A stretch of DNA of 64,000 nt from Parapedobacter sp964498395 (GCA_964498395.1 CAZCHE010000001.1:248001-312000); one strand, 5' to 3'. Counted from the stretch's first letter, positions 54,185-63,774 are shown. A program made the numbers and translations. The notes: generated by a model not told the origin, from the sequence alone.

Positions 54185-54233
54185 GCAAACGATTGTTCTT
54201 TTCGAGCCAAAAATAGCGCAAACGATTGTTTGC
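54185..54233 (+). promoter_or_regulatory. Pair of LacI-like operators upstream of the kinase operon
   Basis: GCAAACGATTGTTTGC at 54218-54233 is a near-perfect inverted repeat; GCAAACGATTGTTC at 54185-54198 repeats its left half 33 bases earlier, about three helical turns. TGAATTTG at 54258-54265 is a possible -7 box. LacI-family repressors use such sites, but no LacI gene is in the window. Confidence 0.55.
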
Positions 54234-54316
54234 CAAATTTATTCCGTTATTAATGGATGAATTTGCATATTGCGCGTTGTTTTGAACCAGGAAGCTTTTT
54301 CGCCTTTTATGATTTT

Positions 54317-55459
54317 ATGAGCAGTTTTAATCCGAAGCAGGTTTCTGTTTTAGCAGAAGCGTTTGATATAGAAGGTCGTGTGGTAGGCGTTTCACCGTTT
54401 GGGTCTGGCCACATTAATGATACCTATTGTGTGACAACGGACCAGGAAGGGGCGAAGCAGTATTTATTGCAACGGGTCAACCACCATGTATTCAAGGATG
54501 TGCCCGCTGTGATGCGAAATATTCAATTGGTGACCGGCCACCTGAAGTCGAAATACCAGGAATTGGGTGCCCACGTCCAACACCTCGAAGATCGGGTACT
54601 CACCTTAATCCCGACCAAGGCGGGTGAGGCTTACCTCCGGGATGAGGCCGGGAATTTTTGGCGGATGTTTCTTTTGTTGGCAAACACGCGTAGTTACGAC
54701 ATCGTAGAAACGCCTCGTCAAGCGAAGGAGGGAGGGCGTGCATTCGGGCAGTTTCAGCGCTTATTGGCTGATTTGGATGTGAACCTGATTCATGAAGTGC
54801 TGCCGAATTTCCACCATATCGGCAAACGGCTGGAAAAACTGAAAGAAGCCATCGAACACGATGTATCCAATCGGGTCAGTGAGGTCGGGGATGAACTAGC
54901 GTTTATCATGCAACGAGCAGCGCGCATGCATACCATACTTAACATGGGGGAAGCCGGATTGCTTCCAGTGCGCATTACCCATAACGATACGAAGTTCAAC
55001 AACGTGTTACTGGATGAAAATGATAAATCGCAATGCGTGATTGATCTGGATACGGTGATGCCGGGTTATGTGGCTTATGATTTCGGTGATGCCATACGCA
55101 CGATCATCAACGGTGCGGCGGAAGATGAAGCAGATTTGGAAAAAGTAAAATTGAATATCCCCTTATTTGAAGCGTATACAGCTGGTTACTTTGAAGAGGC
55201 GCACCCCTTTTTAACGCAGCATGAGATCGATTCACTGCTCGAAGGTGCGCTTTTATTGCCCTACATGCAAGCGGTGAGGTTCCTCACCGATTTTCTGGAA
55301 GGAGATCATTACTATAAAACCTACCATGCTAAACACAATTTGCAACGGACAAGGGCACAACTCAAATTGGTCGAACAACTTGAGCTGCACGAGCATGAAT
55401 TGAGGCAGATTATTGTTCGATCGCTGCAACGGTTAAATAAAAAGACCATCAGTGGGTAA
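54317..55459 (+). CDS. Phosphotransferase-family sugar kinase (NahK-like)
   Basis: A 380-residue kinase of the aminoglycoside-phosphotransferase fold: PFGSGHINDTYCV, YLLQRVNHHVF, then VRITHNDTKFNNVLLDE with the catalytic HNDxxxxN pattern and VIDLDTVMPGYVAYDFGDAIRT with the Mg-binding Asp. Bacteroidota homologues are called N-acetylhexosamine kinases. The real start is the ATG at 54317, since the upstream extension from 54257 lacks family character. Its operon partner is a CBM9-like protein. Confidence 0.85.
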   Translation: MSSFNPKQVSVLAEAFDIEGRVVGVSPFGSGHINDTYCVTTDQEGAKQYLLQRVNHHVFKDVPAVMRNIQLVTGHLKSKYQELGAHVQHLEDRVLTLIPTKAGEAYLRDEAGNFWRMFLLLANTRSYDIVETPRQAKEGGRAFGQFQRLLADLDVNLIHEVLPNFHHIGKRLEKLKEAIEHDVSNRVSEVGDELAFIMQRAARMHTILNMGEAGLLPVRITHNDTKFNNVLLDENDKSQCVIDLDTVMPGYVAYDFGDAIRTIINGAAEDEADLEKVKLNIPLFEAYTAGYFEEAHPFLTQHEIDSLLEGALLLPYMQAVRFLTDFLEGDHYYKTYHAKHNLQRTRAQLKLVEQLELHEHELRQIIVRSLQRLNKKTISG

Positions 55460-55469
55460 CGATGTTTAA

Positions 55470-56114
55470 ATGAAACAACTACGCATCCCTTATATAACCG
55501 GTATACACCATGGTTCGCTCCCCGGTCAGCTTGTTGAGGCCCTGGCTCCACTGGCGCCCATTGCGTTGGCTGAAGTATCATGGTTAGCATATTCATACCG
55601 GCCAACCGTGAGCTTTAAGATTGCCTACACCCAAGACAGCATTCTGCTAAGGTACGATGTGAAGGAACAGCATATCAAAGCGGAATACCGGAATACCAAT
55701 GACCCGGTGTATAACGACAGTTGCGTGGAGTTTTTCCTTTCTTTTGATGGCACAAACTACTACAATCTGGAATTTAACTGTATGGGAACCGGATTAATCG
55801 CCTACGGTGATGCCAATAAGGAGGAACGGAAAAAATTGGCCAATGACGTTGTGGAGCAAGTAAAGACGAACAGTACCATACATAGCCAAGGGGGTATTGG
55901 CGTAGATAAGCATTGGAGCCTATTGTTGGATATTCCGTTTACGGTGTTTCAGGAAAATGCGATAACGGCGTTAAACGGCATGAGGTGTACCGGCAATTTT
56001 TACAAATGTGGGGATGGGTTGCCCATTCCACATTATGTATCCTGGAATAGGATAGACCACCCGGCACCAAATTTCCACCTCCCCCAATTTTTCGGCGAAC
56101 TTCGGTTTGAGTAA
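55470..56114 (+). CDS. CBM9-like carbohydrate-binding protein
   Basis: A 214-residue beta-sandwich protein: VSFKIAYTQDSILLRYDVKEQHIKA, NDPVYNDSCVEFFLSFDGTNYYNLEFNCMGT (the sugar-contact region), and SWNRIDHPAPNFHLPQFFGELRFE at the end. This matches the CBM9-like family found in single-domain Bacteroidota proteins. No signal peptide, so it may act in the cytoplasm with the kinase 10 bases upstream. Confidence 0.78.
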   Translation: MKQLRIPYITGIHHGSLPGQLVEALAPLAPIALAEVSWLAYSYRPTVSFKIAYTQDSILLRYDVKEQHIKAEYRNTNDPVYNDSCVEFFLSFDGTNYYNLEFNCMGTGLIAYGDANKEERKKLANDVVEQVKTNSTIHSQGGIGVDKHWSLLLDIPFTVFQENAITALNGMRCTGNFYKCGDGLPIPHYVSWNRIDHPAPNFHLPQFFGELRFE

Positions 56115-56130
56115 TGTGCTGAAAAAATAT

Positions 56131-56162
56131 ATTGCAATTTTGATAGGAATAACCTATCTTTG
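56131..56162 (+). promoter_or_regulatory. rpmE2 promoter
   Basis: ATTG (-33) at 56131-56134 and TATCTTTG (-7) at 56155-56162, 20 bases apart, stand 48 bases before the L31 start. It is a textbook Bacteroidota housekeeping promoter. Confidence 0.75.
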
Positions 56163-56209
56163 CACCCTTAATTAGTTGGGAATTATAATAACGCATAGAT
56201 AGATATAAA

Positions 56210-56455
56210 ATGAAAAAAGATTTGCATCCTTCAAATTATAGGTTAGTGGTTTTCAAGGATATGTCAAACGATTACGCTTTCCTTACGAAATCATGCATTG
56301 AGACCAAGGAAACCGTAACATGGGAAGATGGCAACGAGTACCCATTGGTGAAGCTTGAAATTTCACACACATCTCACCCGTTTTATACCGGTAAGATGAA
56401 ATTGGTTGACACGGCAGGACGTATCGACAAATTCCGCAACCGTTACAGCAAGTAA
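56210..56455 (+). CDS. rpmE2: Type B 50S ribosomal protein L31
   Basis: An 81-residue protein: MKKDLHPSNYRLVVFKDMSNDYAFLT and HPFYTGKMKLVDTAGRIDKFRNRYSK. It lacks the zinc-binding Cys pair of the ordinary form, so it is the C-minus type B. A good terminator follows at 56486. Confidence 0.96.
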   Translation: MKKDLHPSNYRLVVFKDMSNDYAFLTKSCIETKETVTWEDGNEYPLVKLEISHTSHPFYTGKMKLVDTAGRIDKFRNRYSK

Positions 56456-56485
56456 TCAGGCGGTTCTGATCATAAATGAACGTTG

Positions 56486-56517
56486 GTCCCGGTATTTCAC
56501 CGGGACTTTTTTATTTT
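56486..56517 (+). terminator. Rho-independent terminator of rpmE2
   Basis: GTCCCGGT-ATTTC-ACCGGGAC (8-bp stem, 5-base loop) at 56486-56506 is followed by TTTTTTATTTT. The next 180 bases lead to tpiA; a TAAATTTG -7-like box lies at 56609-56616. Confidence 0.92.
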
Positions 56518-56696
56518 AGTCGCGTTACAGGAAAGTACGCAGCGTTATTTTGCTTGGCAAAGCAGATGGATACGGGAGGCAGTTTTATATGCTATTTGGT
56601 CGTTTGCCTAAATTTGAAAAGCAATTATAAATCCGTACGTTTACGCGTTATTTAGCATACGAAATTAGGACTATATTAAAACGGAATATTATCATT

Positions 56697-57461
56697 ATGC
56701 GAAAGAAAATTGTTGCCGGAAACTGGAAAATGAACCTCGACTACCAACAAGGGTTAAGTCTTTTCTCGGAAATCGTACATATGGCGAAGGACGAAGTCAT
56801 CGGTGATCAGCAGGTCGTCGTCTGTAGCCCATTTATCCATCTGCACAGCTTGGCTCAGCTGGCCAAGGGAGTTTCCCAAGTCGCTGTAGGGGCACAAAAC
56901 ACCTATGTGGAAGAATCAGGCGCCTACACCGGGGAGGTTTCGGCCGGACAGGTCAAATCCACGGGCGCAACCCATGTGATCTTAGGCCATTCCGAACGTC
57001 GGGCTTATTTCAACGAAGATGACTACACATTAAGTAAGAAGGTTGACATCGCTCTTAAGCATGGATTGACCCCTATTTTTTGTATTGGCGAAACGCAAGA
57101 GGAGCGTGAATCCGACCGTTATTTCGACGTGATTCGGACACAATTGGAAAAAGGTGTTTTCCACCTGTCTAACGAGGACTTTGGACGTGTAGTATTGGCT
57201 TATGAACCTGTTTGGGCGATTGGTACCGGACTCACCGCGTCACCGGAGCAGGCACAGGAGGTCCACGCGTTCATCCGTGATGAAATAGCCCGGAAATATA
57301 CACAGGAAATTGCCGATGATACCACCATCCTTTACGGAGGCAGCTGTAATCCCAAAAATGCTCCTGAGTTATTTGCGCAACCGGATATCGACGGAGGCCT
57401 GATCGGTGGAGCTTCCCTGAAATCACGTGATTTTATCGATATCGTGAAGGTATTTAACTAA
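56697..57461 (+). CDS. tpiA: Triose-phosphate isomerase
   Basis: A 254-residue enzyme of glycolysis and gluconeogenesis: GNWKMNLDY, GHSERRAYF (catalytic His), AYEPVWAIGTG (catalytic Glu) and YGGSCNPKNA. It opens a run of tpiA, prmA and mpl. Confidence 0.97.
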   Translation: MRKKIVAGNWKMNLDYQQGLSLFSEIVHMAKDEVIGDQQVVVCSPFIHLHSLAQLAKGVSQVAVGAQNTYVEESGAYTGEVSAGQVKSTGATHVILGHSERRAYFNEDDYTLSKKVDIALKHGLTPIFCIGETQEERESDRYFDVIRTQLEKGVFHLSNEDFGRVVLAYEPVWAIGTGLTASPEQAQEVHAFIRDEIARKYTQEIADDTTILYGGSCNPKNAPELFAQPDIDGGLIGGASLKSRDFIDIVKVFN

Positions 57462-57495
57462 GTAACGGTCGAAGCCTATTTTAATAATATACCCG

Positions 57496-58338
57496 ATGAG
57501 ATATAGCGAGGTCATATTTACCTGTAAAGGGGGGGCGGATTGGCAACAGGATCTTTTGATTCATGAGTTGGCTGCTAGGGGCTTCGATACGTTTGAACCC
57601 AGGGAAGAGGGATTTGCGGCCTATATTGCATCTGAGCAACTTGACCTGCAATCGTTAGAGTCCTTGCTGATCCATCAACCGGCTGGCTTTGATGTAATGT
57701 ATGAAATCAGGGAAATCCTGCCGCGTAACTGGAATGAGGTGTGGGAAAGCAATTTCGAGCCTGTGGTGATTGCCGACCGTTGTTACGTAAGGGCAACGTT
57801 TCACGAGCCCCGTTCGGCTTATCCATATGAGATCGTCATTGATCCTAAGATGGCATTTGGCACGGGGCATCACCAGACCACCTCATTGATGGTCCAATAT
57901 ATGCTTAACGCCGATTTCCAAGGGAGGCGGGTATTGGATATGGGGTGTGGTACGGGAATATTGGCCATTTTAGCGGTGAAACTCGGAGCGGATGAGGTTT
58001 TAGCCATTGATAATGACCCGGTATGTGTGGCGAGTGTGGAAGAAAACAAGCTGCGGAACGATGCAGCTGGCATTGAGACGAAATGTGGTTCTGTTGAGTG
58101 GATTGATAGCCGGCGATTCGACACGATATTGGCAAACATCAACCGCAATATTTTGTTAGACCAAATGAATGCCTACGCCCAATCCTTAGCAATCCATGGT
58201 GAGCTATATATCAGCGGTTTCTATCAGGGAGATGATCTGGAAGTGCTTAAAGGTGCTGCAGCAGACAATGGACTGACTTACCAAAGCTACAAAGAATTGG
58301 ACGGTTGGGCGGCCGGCTACTTTATTAAGGGGGAATAG
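57496..58338 (+). CDS. prmA: Ribosomal protein L11 methyltransferase
   Basis: A 280-residue SAM-dependent methyltransferase: FGTGHHQTTSLMVQYML, VLDMGCGTGILAILAVKLG and FDTILANINRNILLD. It methylates ribosomal protein L11. It is 34 bases after tpiA and two before mpl. Confidence 0.95.
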   Translation: MRYSEVIFTCKGGADWQQDLLIHELAARGFDTFEPREEGFAAYIASEQLDLQSLESLLIHQPAGFDVMYEIREILPRNWNEVWESNFEPVVIADRCYVRATFHEPRSAYPYEIVIDPKMAFGTGHHQTTSLMVQYMLNADFQGRRVLDMGCGTGILAILAVKLGADEVLAIDNDPVCVASVEENKLRNDAAGIETKCGSVEWIDSRRFDTILANINRNILLDQMNAYAQSLAIHGELYISGFYQGDDLEVLKGAAADNGLTYQSYKELDGWAAGYFIKGE

Positions 58339-58340
58339 CT

Positions 58341-59699
58341 ATGCGAGTACACTTTATCGCCATCGGCGGTAGCATCATGCACAACCTTGCCATCGCATTG
58401 GCCAAGAAAGGATATTTGGTGAGCGGTTCGGACGACCATATCTATGAACCGTCGCGTACCAACCTTGACAAGGAAGGGCTACTCCCCGCATTGGGGTGGC
58501 ATCCGGAGCTGATCACGACGGATATTGATGCAGTAGTACTGGGGATGCATGCTAAAGCCGACAACCCTGAGTTATTGAAGGCTCGAGAATTAGGGATACG
58601 TATCTATTCTTACCCTGAATTCATTTATGAGCAGACGAAAGAAAAATTGCGGGTGGTCATCGGTGGTAGCCATGGAAAGACAACCATTACCAGTATCATC
58701 ATGCATGTGCTCAAATCAATCGGTCGCGATTTCGATTACCTCGTAGGAGCGAAACTTGATGAGTTTGAGTATATGGTGAGGTTGACAAAAGACGCCCCGA
58801 TGGCCATCATAGAAGGGGATGAGTACCTCGCCTCGCCAATCGATCCCCGACCGAAATTTCATTTATATAGACCAAATATTGCATTGATAAGTGGCGTGGC
58901 ATGGGATCATGTCAATGTGTTCCCTACATTTGAGAATTACGTGGAGCAATTCAGGTTATTCATCAAAAGTATCGAGCCGAAAGGCACGTTGGTCTATAAT
59001 AAAGAGGATAAAAAGTTACAAGAAATTGTCCTTGAAGACCAGTCAAAGATCAACAAACACGGCTACCGCACTCCTGAATACACCATTAATAAGGGCGTGA
59101 CCTATATGCATACCCATATCGGAGATATTCCGTTACAAGTATTCGGTAAGCATAATCTGTCAAATATTGCGGCGGCATTTACCGTTTGCGAATGGTTAGG
59201 GGTTAGCCGTGAGGAATTTTACACCGCAATCAAGCAATACAAAGGGGCTTCCAGGCGATTGGAATACGTGGCCAGTGCGAATGATAGCGTGGTTTACCAG
59301 GATTTTGCGCATACGCCCGTAAAATTGAGGGCGAGTATTCAAGCCGTCAAAGAGCAATTCCCGGATAAAGCACTCGTTGCGATTATCGAACTGCATACCT
59401 ATAGTAGCCTCAACGAAGCCTATCTGAATGAATACAGAGATACGATGCATGAAGCCGAATTCCCTGCGGTATTCATCAACCAAGAAACATTGAAGCAGAA
59501 GAACGCGGAAGCCATTTCCGAAGATACCTTGAAAAAAGCATTCAACCAGTCTAATCTATTGTATTTCAGCAATGTGGAAACCATGAGGACATACCTCGAA
59601 GATACCGACCCTTTGGGTAAGAACTTGCTGTTCATGAGTTCAGGTAACTACGGGGGCGTTAACATGGTCAATTTTGCCGATAAATTTTTATTTAAATAA
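58341..59699 (+). CDS. mpl: Mpl murein peptide ligase
   Basis: A 452-residue ligase related to MurC that returns recycled murein tripeptide to UDP-MurNAc. Motifs: FIAIGGSIMHNLAIALAKKGYLVSGSDDHIYEPS, VVIGGSHGKTTITSIIMH (P-loop), GDEYLASPIDPRPKFH and LNEAYLNEYRDTMHEAEF. It belongs to the tpiA unit. A CCGATTA/TAATCGG inverted repeat lies after it at 59721-59740. Confidence 0.93.
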   Translation: MRVHFIAIGGSIMHNLAIALAKKGYLVSGSDDHIYEPSRTNLDKEGLLPALGWHPELITTDIDAVVLGMHAKADNPELLKARELGIRIYSYPEFIYEQTKEKLRVVIGGSHGKTTITSIIMHVLKSIGRDFDYLVGAKLDEFEYMVRLTKDAPMAIIEGDEYLASPIDPRPKFHLYRPNIALISGVAWDHVNVFPTFENYVEQFRLFIKSIEPKGTLVYNKEDKKLQEIVLEDQSKINKHGYRTPEYTINKGVTYMHTHIGDIPLQVFGKHNLSNIAAAFTVCEWLGVSREEFYTAIKQYKGASRRLEYVASANDSVVYQDFAHTPVKLRASIQAVKEQFPDKALVAIIELHTYSSLNEAYLNEYRDTMHEAEFPAVFINQETLKQKNAEAISEDTLKKAFNQSNLLYFSNVETMRTYLEDTDPLGKNLLFMSSGNYGGVNMVNFADKFLFK

Positions 59700-59768
59700 C
59701 GCTTTTACTATTTTCGTTTCCCGATTAGGAAAATAATCGGATTAACTGATTAGTATATCATCTTACCA

Positions 59769-60098
59769 ATGAATGCATTAGGGAAAAAAATTAGACTATT
59801 GAGGCATCAAAAAGGGTGGAGCCAGGAGGACGTTGCGAAACGGCTTGACATTTCCATCCCTGCTTTCTCCAAGATTGAAACCGGAATCACGGACGTAAAT
59901 CTATCGCGACTAGATCAGATATCCAGGCTGTTTGGATTGACCGTGGTTCAGCTATTGACCACAAGTGATTCCGAAGAGGAAAAGAAATATGCTTCGGAAT
60001 TGGCATTTGCCAATAAAAAACTACAGGAGCGTAATGCCGAAGTGATCGAACTACAGAAAAAGGTTATAGATCTTTACGAGTCGCTGCATAACAAATAA
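59769..60098 (+). CDS. Small XRE-type regulator with coiled-coil tail
   Basis: A 109-residue protein: an HTH domain (RLLRHQKGWSQEDVAKRLDISIPAFSKIETGITDVNLSRLDQIS, wrapped here as the short core WSQEDVAKRLD) followed by a leucine-rich coiled coil of about 40 residues (SELAFANKKLQERNAEVIEL). It probably dimerises through the tail. A CCGATTA/TAATCGG inverted repeat 29 bases before its start may be its own operator. Confidence 0.85.
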   Translation: MNALGKKIRLLRHQKGWSQEDVAKRLDISIPAFSKIETGITDVNLSRLDQISRLFGLTVVQLLTTSDSEEEKKYASELAFANKKLQERNAEVIELQKKVIDLYESLHNK

Positions 60099-60164
60099 TC
60101 AATGCGGCAGCTCACTTAGGCTGGGCGAAAAGACCTCCTTTTAGCGCGGAATTAGTTGGTTATT

Positions 60165-60202
60165 GACCAGTGCCGGCTATGCGAATTTAGCCGATACTGG
60201 TC
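60165..60202. terminator. Hairpin between the convergent XRE and acidic-protein genes
   Basis: GACCAGT...CGGCT and AGCCG...ACTGGTC pair over 12 bases with small interruptions and a loop in the middle. It could end transcription in both directions; T tracts are poor. Confidence 0.5.
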
Positions 60203-60255
60203 AATCCTGTCATTGGGGTGAGTAATGGTTATCTTTCAAATACGGAGGATTTTTA

Positions 60256-60441
60256 TCAATAATCATCATCATCAAAATCATCAAAATCCTCATCGATAGA
60301 ATCGAGTTCATCTAGCTCGAACCCATCCTCATCATCGAAAAGATCATCCGAATCGTCATCATCGGGCCCACCATCCAAAATGACAAATTCGTCATCCTCC
60401 AAGAGTGCTAGTTCATTGTCGTGCATCACTGGCATTTCCAT
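60256..60441 (-). CDS. Small highly acidic protein
   Basis: A 61-residue protein whose last 35 residues are almost all Asp, Glu, Phe and Leu (FVILDGGPDDDDSDDLFDD and on, ending DDDDY). The N-terminus MPVMHDNELALLEDDEF is less biased. Small acidic proteins of this kind are common downstream of scpB-type genes in Bacteroidota, with unknown role. The composition might serve protein binding or be an unfolded tail. Confidence 0.7.
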   Translation of the reverse strand: MEMPVMHDNELALLEDDEFVILDGGPDDDDSDDLFDDEDGFELDELDSIDEDFDDFDDDDY

Positions 60442-60614
60442 AATAATGTCTAGTTGTATAATGTTGTTTTATTACTACGATAAAAATAGCAAGTTTTTAT
60501 ATTCTAATCATTTTTTTTGAAAAAAATATTGAAGCACTTAATGTGCTGGTAGTGAGTTTGTTGATTATTGCTTCGTTTGCGTTTGTTATTGGTCGTACTT
60601 GGCGCGTGCCACGG

Positions 60615-61175
60615 TTAATCGGTTATTTCGCCGATGGTATTGTCGTCCGCTACGATTTCCTTTAGTTTGGGCAGGTCTGCTGTACTGTTAATGCCAAAAT
60701 GCTCCATAAACAAATCGCTCGTGCCATACAGGATGGGTTTACCCAATGCGTCAGATTTCCCCATAATCTTAATCAGCTCTTTCTCTAGCAGTCGCTGTAC
60801 CGAATAATCGCAATTCACGCCCCGGATTTGCTCGATCTCCAATTTGGTGATGGGTTGTCGATAAGCGATGATGGCCAATGTTTCCATCGCCGCCTGGCTG
60901 AGTTTCTTTTTGGCGCGGTGCGCCTGTAGGTGGTTGATCGTTTCGTAATAGGTTGGTTTGGTCAGGAATTGATAGCCATTGTTGACCAATTTCAATTCCA
61001 ACACTTGGTCATCTCGAAGGTATTTTTGTTTGATTTCGTCGAGCGCAGCAAGGATTTCCGTTTCATCCAGTTCGATGCCCGTAGTGGCTTCCAAGACTTG
61101 TTTGAGTTCAGGCACACTGATACCAAATTCCGAAGCGTAGATAAGGGCTTCTATTTGCTGACCTAAGTTTTCCAA
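60615..61175 (-). CDS. scpB: Segregation and condensation protein B
   Basis: A 186-residue kleisin-associated protein with winged-helix parts: QQIEALIYASEFGISVPELKQVLE, KKLSQAAMETLAIIAYRQPITKLEIEQIRGVNCDYSVQRLLEKELI and GKPILYGTSDLFMEHFGI. It works with ScpA and Smc in chromosome segregation. It is 14 bases after mqnC on the same strand. Confidence 0.96.
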   Translation of the reverse strand: MENLGQQIEALIYASEFGISVPELKQVLEATTGIELDETEILAALDEIKQKYLRDDQVLELKLVNNGYQFLTKPTYYETINHLQAHRAKKKLSQAAMETLAIIAYRQPITKLEIEQIRGVNCDYSVQRLLEKELIKIMGKSDALGKPILYGTSDLFMEHFGINSTADLPKLKEIVADDNTIGEITD

Positions 61176-61189
61176 TGCAATGTTGGCGA

Positions 61190-62314
61190 TTAGTAGTCAA
61201 TAACCTGTTCTTCCATGGTTTCAGGAATTTCCCTGAATTCGTATTTCTGCGTACGAAGTTGCGGTTCGAATCCTGCTTGCTGAATGGCTTCCTGGATGGA
61301 AGAGGAAGTGAAGCGGTGGGGGGCTCCCGCAGCTGATACCACATTCTCCTCGATCATGATAGAGCCAAAATCATTGGCTCCGGCGTGTAAACACAACTGG
61401 GCCACGCGTTTTCCAACCGTAAGCCACGAAGCCTGTATGTTTTTGACGTTGGGCAGCATAATCCTACTCAAAGCGATCATCCGAATATATTCCTCGCCGG
61501 TCACGTCGTTGGTGATGCCCCGTAGTCGTTTTAATAATGTTCCGTCGTCTTGAAACGGCCAGGGGATAAACGCGATGAAGCCGTATGTTCCCGCTGGGCG
61601 TTCTTCTTGTACCTGCCGTATCCATACGATATGCTCAAACCGTTCGGCAATGGTTTCGATGTGGCCAAACATCATGGTGGCAGATGTCGGCAGGTTAATC
61701 TGGTGGGCGGCGCGCATCACGTCTAACCACTCTTTGCCCCCGCACTTGCCTTTTGATATCAGTCGCCGCACCCGGTCATTCAGTATTTCCGCACCTGCAC
61801 CCGGCAACGAGTCAAGTCCCGACTCTTTTAGCGCCGTAAGAACGTCGATATGGCTCATGCCCTCCAGTTTTGCGATATGGGCTACTTCCGGTGGACCAAG
61901 TGAGTGGAGCTTTAACGTGGGATACAATTGCTTCAATTCCCGGAAAAGATCGGTGTAGAATCGTAAACCCAGGTCCGGGTGATGGCCTCCTTGCAACAGG
62001 AGTTGGTCGCCACCATAGCGGAAGGTTTCTTCGATCTTCCGCTTATAGGTGTCGATGTCGGTGATGTAACTGTCTTCATGGCCCGGTCGGCGGAAGAAAT
62101 TGCAGAATTTGCAATTGGCAATACAAACATTCGTCGTATTGACATTCCGGTCGATTTGCCAGGTCACTTTGCCGTGAGGCACTTGTATCTTACGCAATTC
62201 ATTCGCGATATAGGTAAGGTCGGCTGTAGCGGCATGGTGATATAGGTGAATGCCCTCTTCAGCCGAAAGAAATTCAAAATCAAGCGCCCTTTTTAACAGT
62301 TTATCAACGTTCAT
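61190..62314 (-). CDS. mqnC: MqnC-type radical SAM menaquinone enzyme
   Basis: A 374-residue radical SAM protein. The iron-sulfur Cys are at 64, 68 and 71 (CIANCKFC). Further hallmarks are LLLQGGHHPDLGLRFYTDL, HSLGPPEVAHIA, SGLDSLPGAGAEIL and FIPWPFQDDGTLL. It closes the cyclic intermediate of the futalosine menaquinone route. The ATG at 62314 is used, since it begins the conserved part. Confidence 0.9.
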   Translation of the reverse strand: MNVDKLLKRALDFEFLSAEEGIHLYHHAATADLTYIANELRKIQVPHGKVTWQIDRNVNTTNVCIANCKFCNFFRRPGHEDSYITDIDTYKRKIEETFRYGGDQLLLQGGHHPDLGLRFYTDLFRELKQLYPTLKLHSLGPPEVAHIAKLEGMSHIDVLTALKESGLDSLPGAGAEILNDRVRRLISKGKCGGKEWLDVMRAAHQINLPTSATMMFGHIETIAERFEHIVWIRQVQEERPAGTYGFIAFIPWPFQDDGTLLKRLRGITNDVTGEEYIRMIALSRIMLPNVKNIQASWLTVGKRVAQLCLHAGANDFGSIMIEENVVSAAGAPHRFTSSSIQEAIQQAGFEPQLRTQKYEFREIPETMEEQVIDY

Positions 62315-62366
62315 GATATGCAAAGATACATGGTTTCTGATTAACAACCATTATTGTTAACAACCA

Positions 62367-63518
62367 TTATTGGGCCGGAACCAGCTTAAGTAGCATGCCC
62401 GGTCCTTCGGTCAATACGTAGATATAGCCATCCGGGCTTTGGGCGATTTGCCGCACACGCCCGATGGCTTCCAGTAATTTTTCCTCATGCACATATTTGC
62501 CATTGGCAACTTCCACCCGAGCGACATGTGTCAAGGCCAAGGCTCCGGCAAATATGTTGCCTTGCCAAGCCGGAAACTTGTCACCGGTGTAAAACAGTAG
62601 TCCGCAGGTGGCGATGGATGGTGTCCAATAGTGGATGGGTTGTTCCATGCCTTCTTTCTCTGTAAGTTCGGATATGATGGCTCCACTATAATCAATCCCG
62701 TAGGTGATGACCGGCCATCCGTAGTTTTTCCCTTTTTCGACAATATTGAGCTCATCACCGCCACGGGGTCCATGTTCGGTAGCGTAGATGATATTATGGG
62801 CTGCGTCGTATACCATGCCTTGTACGTTTCGGTGGCCATATGACCAGATGCTGTGTTTGGCATTCGGATTGCCTACGAACGGATTGTCATTGGGAATACG
62901 CCCGTCATCGTGGAGGCGGTGTACTTTTCCCATGTCATTGGAAAGGTCTTGCGAATTTTCTTTGGTGCCCCGCTCGCCGGTACTGAAGTAGAGATAACCG
63001 TCGTTGTCAAATATAATCCGACTCCCGAAATGCACGCCCGAAGTCGACAAGGGTTGGGTTTGGTAGAGCTCTTCCAAGTTGGTGATCTGGTTCCCCTCTA
63101 ATTGGAAGCGGATGAGTGTTGTGCTGCCACCCCCTTGTCCGGGTTTGGCATAAGTCACATATATCCATCCATTATCTGCATACTGGGGGTGGAGCTGAAT
63201 GTCCAATAAACCGCCCTGCCCACGTTCATATGTCTCTGGAAAACCCTCCAGTTTGTTTCCGCTGTACGCATCGTTTTCATACACCAGGATTTCACCTTTA
63301 CGTTCATTCACTAACAGGCGGCCATCAGGAAGCCACGCCATGCCCCAAGGGTTGTCAAGTCCGGTATGCAATGTATCAATATAGAAGCTTGCTTTTTCGG
63401 AGACGACCGGGTCACCTTCGCGTGGCGGCTGGTTATCGTTATTTTGGCCGTTGCTTTTGCAAGCCAATAGGAATACAGCGGTGATTAGCGTGCTGAATAG
63501 CGGATAGTAGCGTTTCAT
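62367..63518 (-). CDS. PQQ-dependent sugar dehydrogenase-like lipoprotein
   Basis: A 383-residue lipoprotein (lipobox LLAC) with a six-blade propeller of the soluble glucose dehydrogenase family: GLDNPWGMAWLPDGRLLVNERKGEI, GSRIIFDNDGYLYFSTGERG, GHRNVQGMVYDAAHNIIYATEHGPRGGDELN and YGWPVITYGIDYSG. It would oxidise sugars in the periplasm if PQQ is available. PQQ synthesis genes are not in the window. Confidence 0.9.
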   Translation of the reverse strand: MKRYYPLFSTLITAVFLLACKSNGQNNDNQPPREGDPVVSEKASFYIDTLHTGLDNPWGMAWLPDGRLLVNERKGEILVYENDAYSGNKLEGFPETYERGQGGLLDIQLHPQYADNGWIYVTYAKPGQGGGSTTLIRFQLEGNQITNLEELYQTQPLSTSGVHFGSRIIFDNDGYLYFSTGERGTKENSQDLSNDMGKVHRLHDDGRIPNDNPFVGNPNAKHSIWSYGHRNVQGMVYDAAHNIIYATEHGPRGGDELNIVEKGKNYGWPVITYGIDYSGAIISELTEKEGMEQPIHYWTPSIATCGLLFYTGDKFPAWQGNIFAGALALTHVARVEVANGKYVHEEKLLEAIGRVRQIAQSPDGYIYVLTEGPGMLLKLVPAQ

Positions 63519-63743
63519 TTGATGGGATTGTTTTATAATCATATACAATTAAGGCCAGGGCCATGCGTTTTTTTGATGAACAAAGATATGAATATAAACC
63601 AGCAGCACCAACATCGGGAATTAATTATCGTCAACGATAGCTGGGTTCCGATTTATACACCGATGTCAACGTAAGGAAATCGATTGAACACGTTGTAAAT
63701 GAATGATTAATCAAGAGATTGTTCTCAAAATCGTCGGCACCTC

Positions 63744-63774
63744 TTGTATTTACGTCACTAAATTGTTAAGTTTG
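63744..63774 (+). promoter_or_regulatory. Promoter of the ECF sigma gene
   Basis: TTG (-33) at 63744-63746 and TAAGTTTG (-7) at 63767-63774 are 20 bases apart, and the ATG of the sigma gene follows at 63812. The rest of the 263-base gap before it has no gene. Confidence 0.65.

Noticed and set aside
54070..54316. Riboswitch or small RNA before the kinase gene
   Set aside because: Only the LacI-like repeats stand out; no conserved structured leader is recognised.
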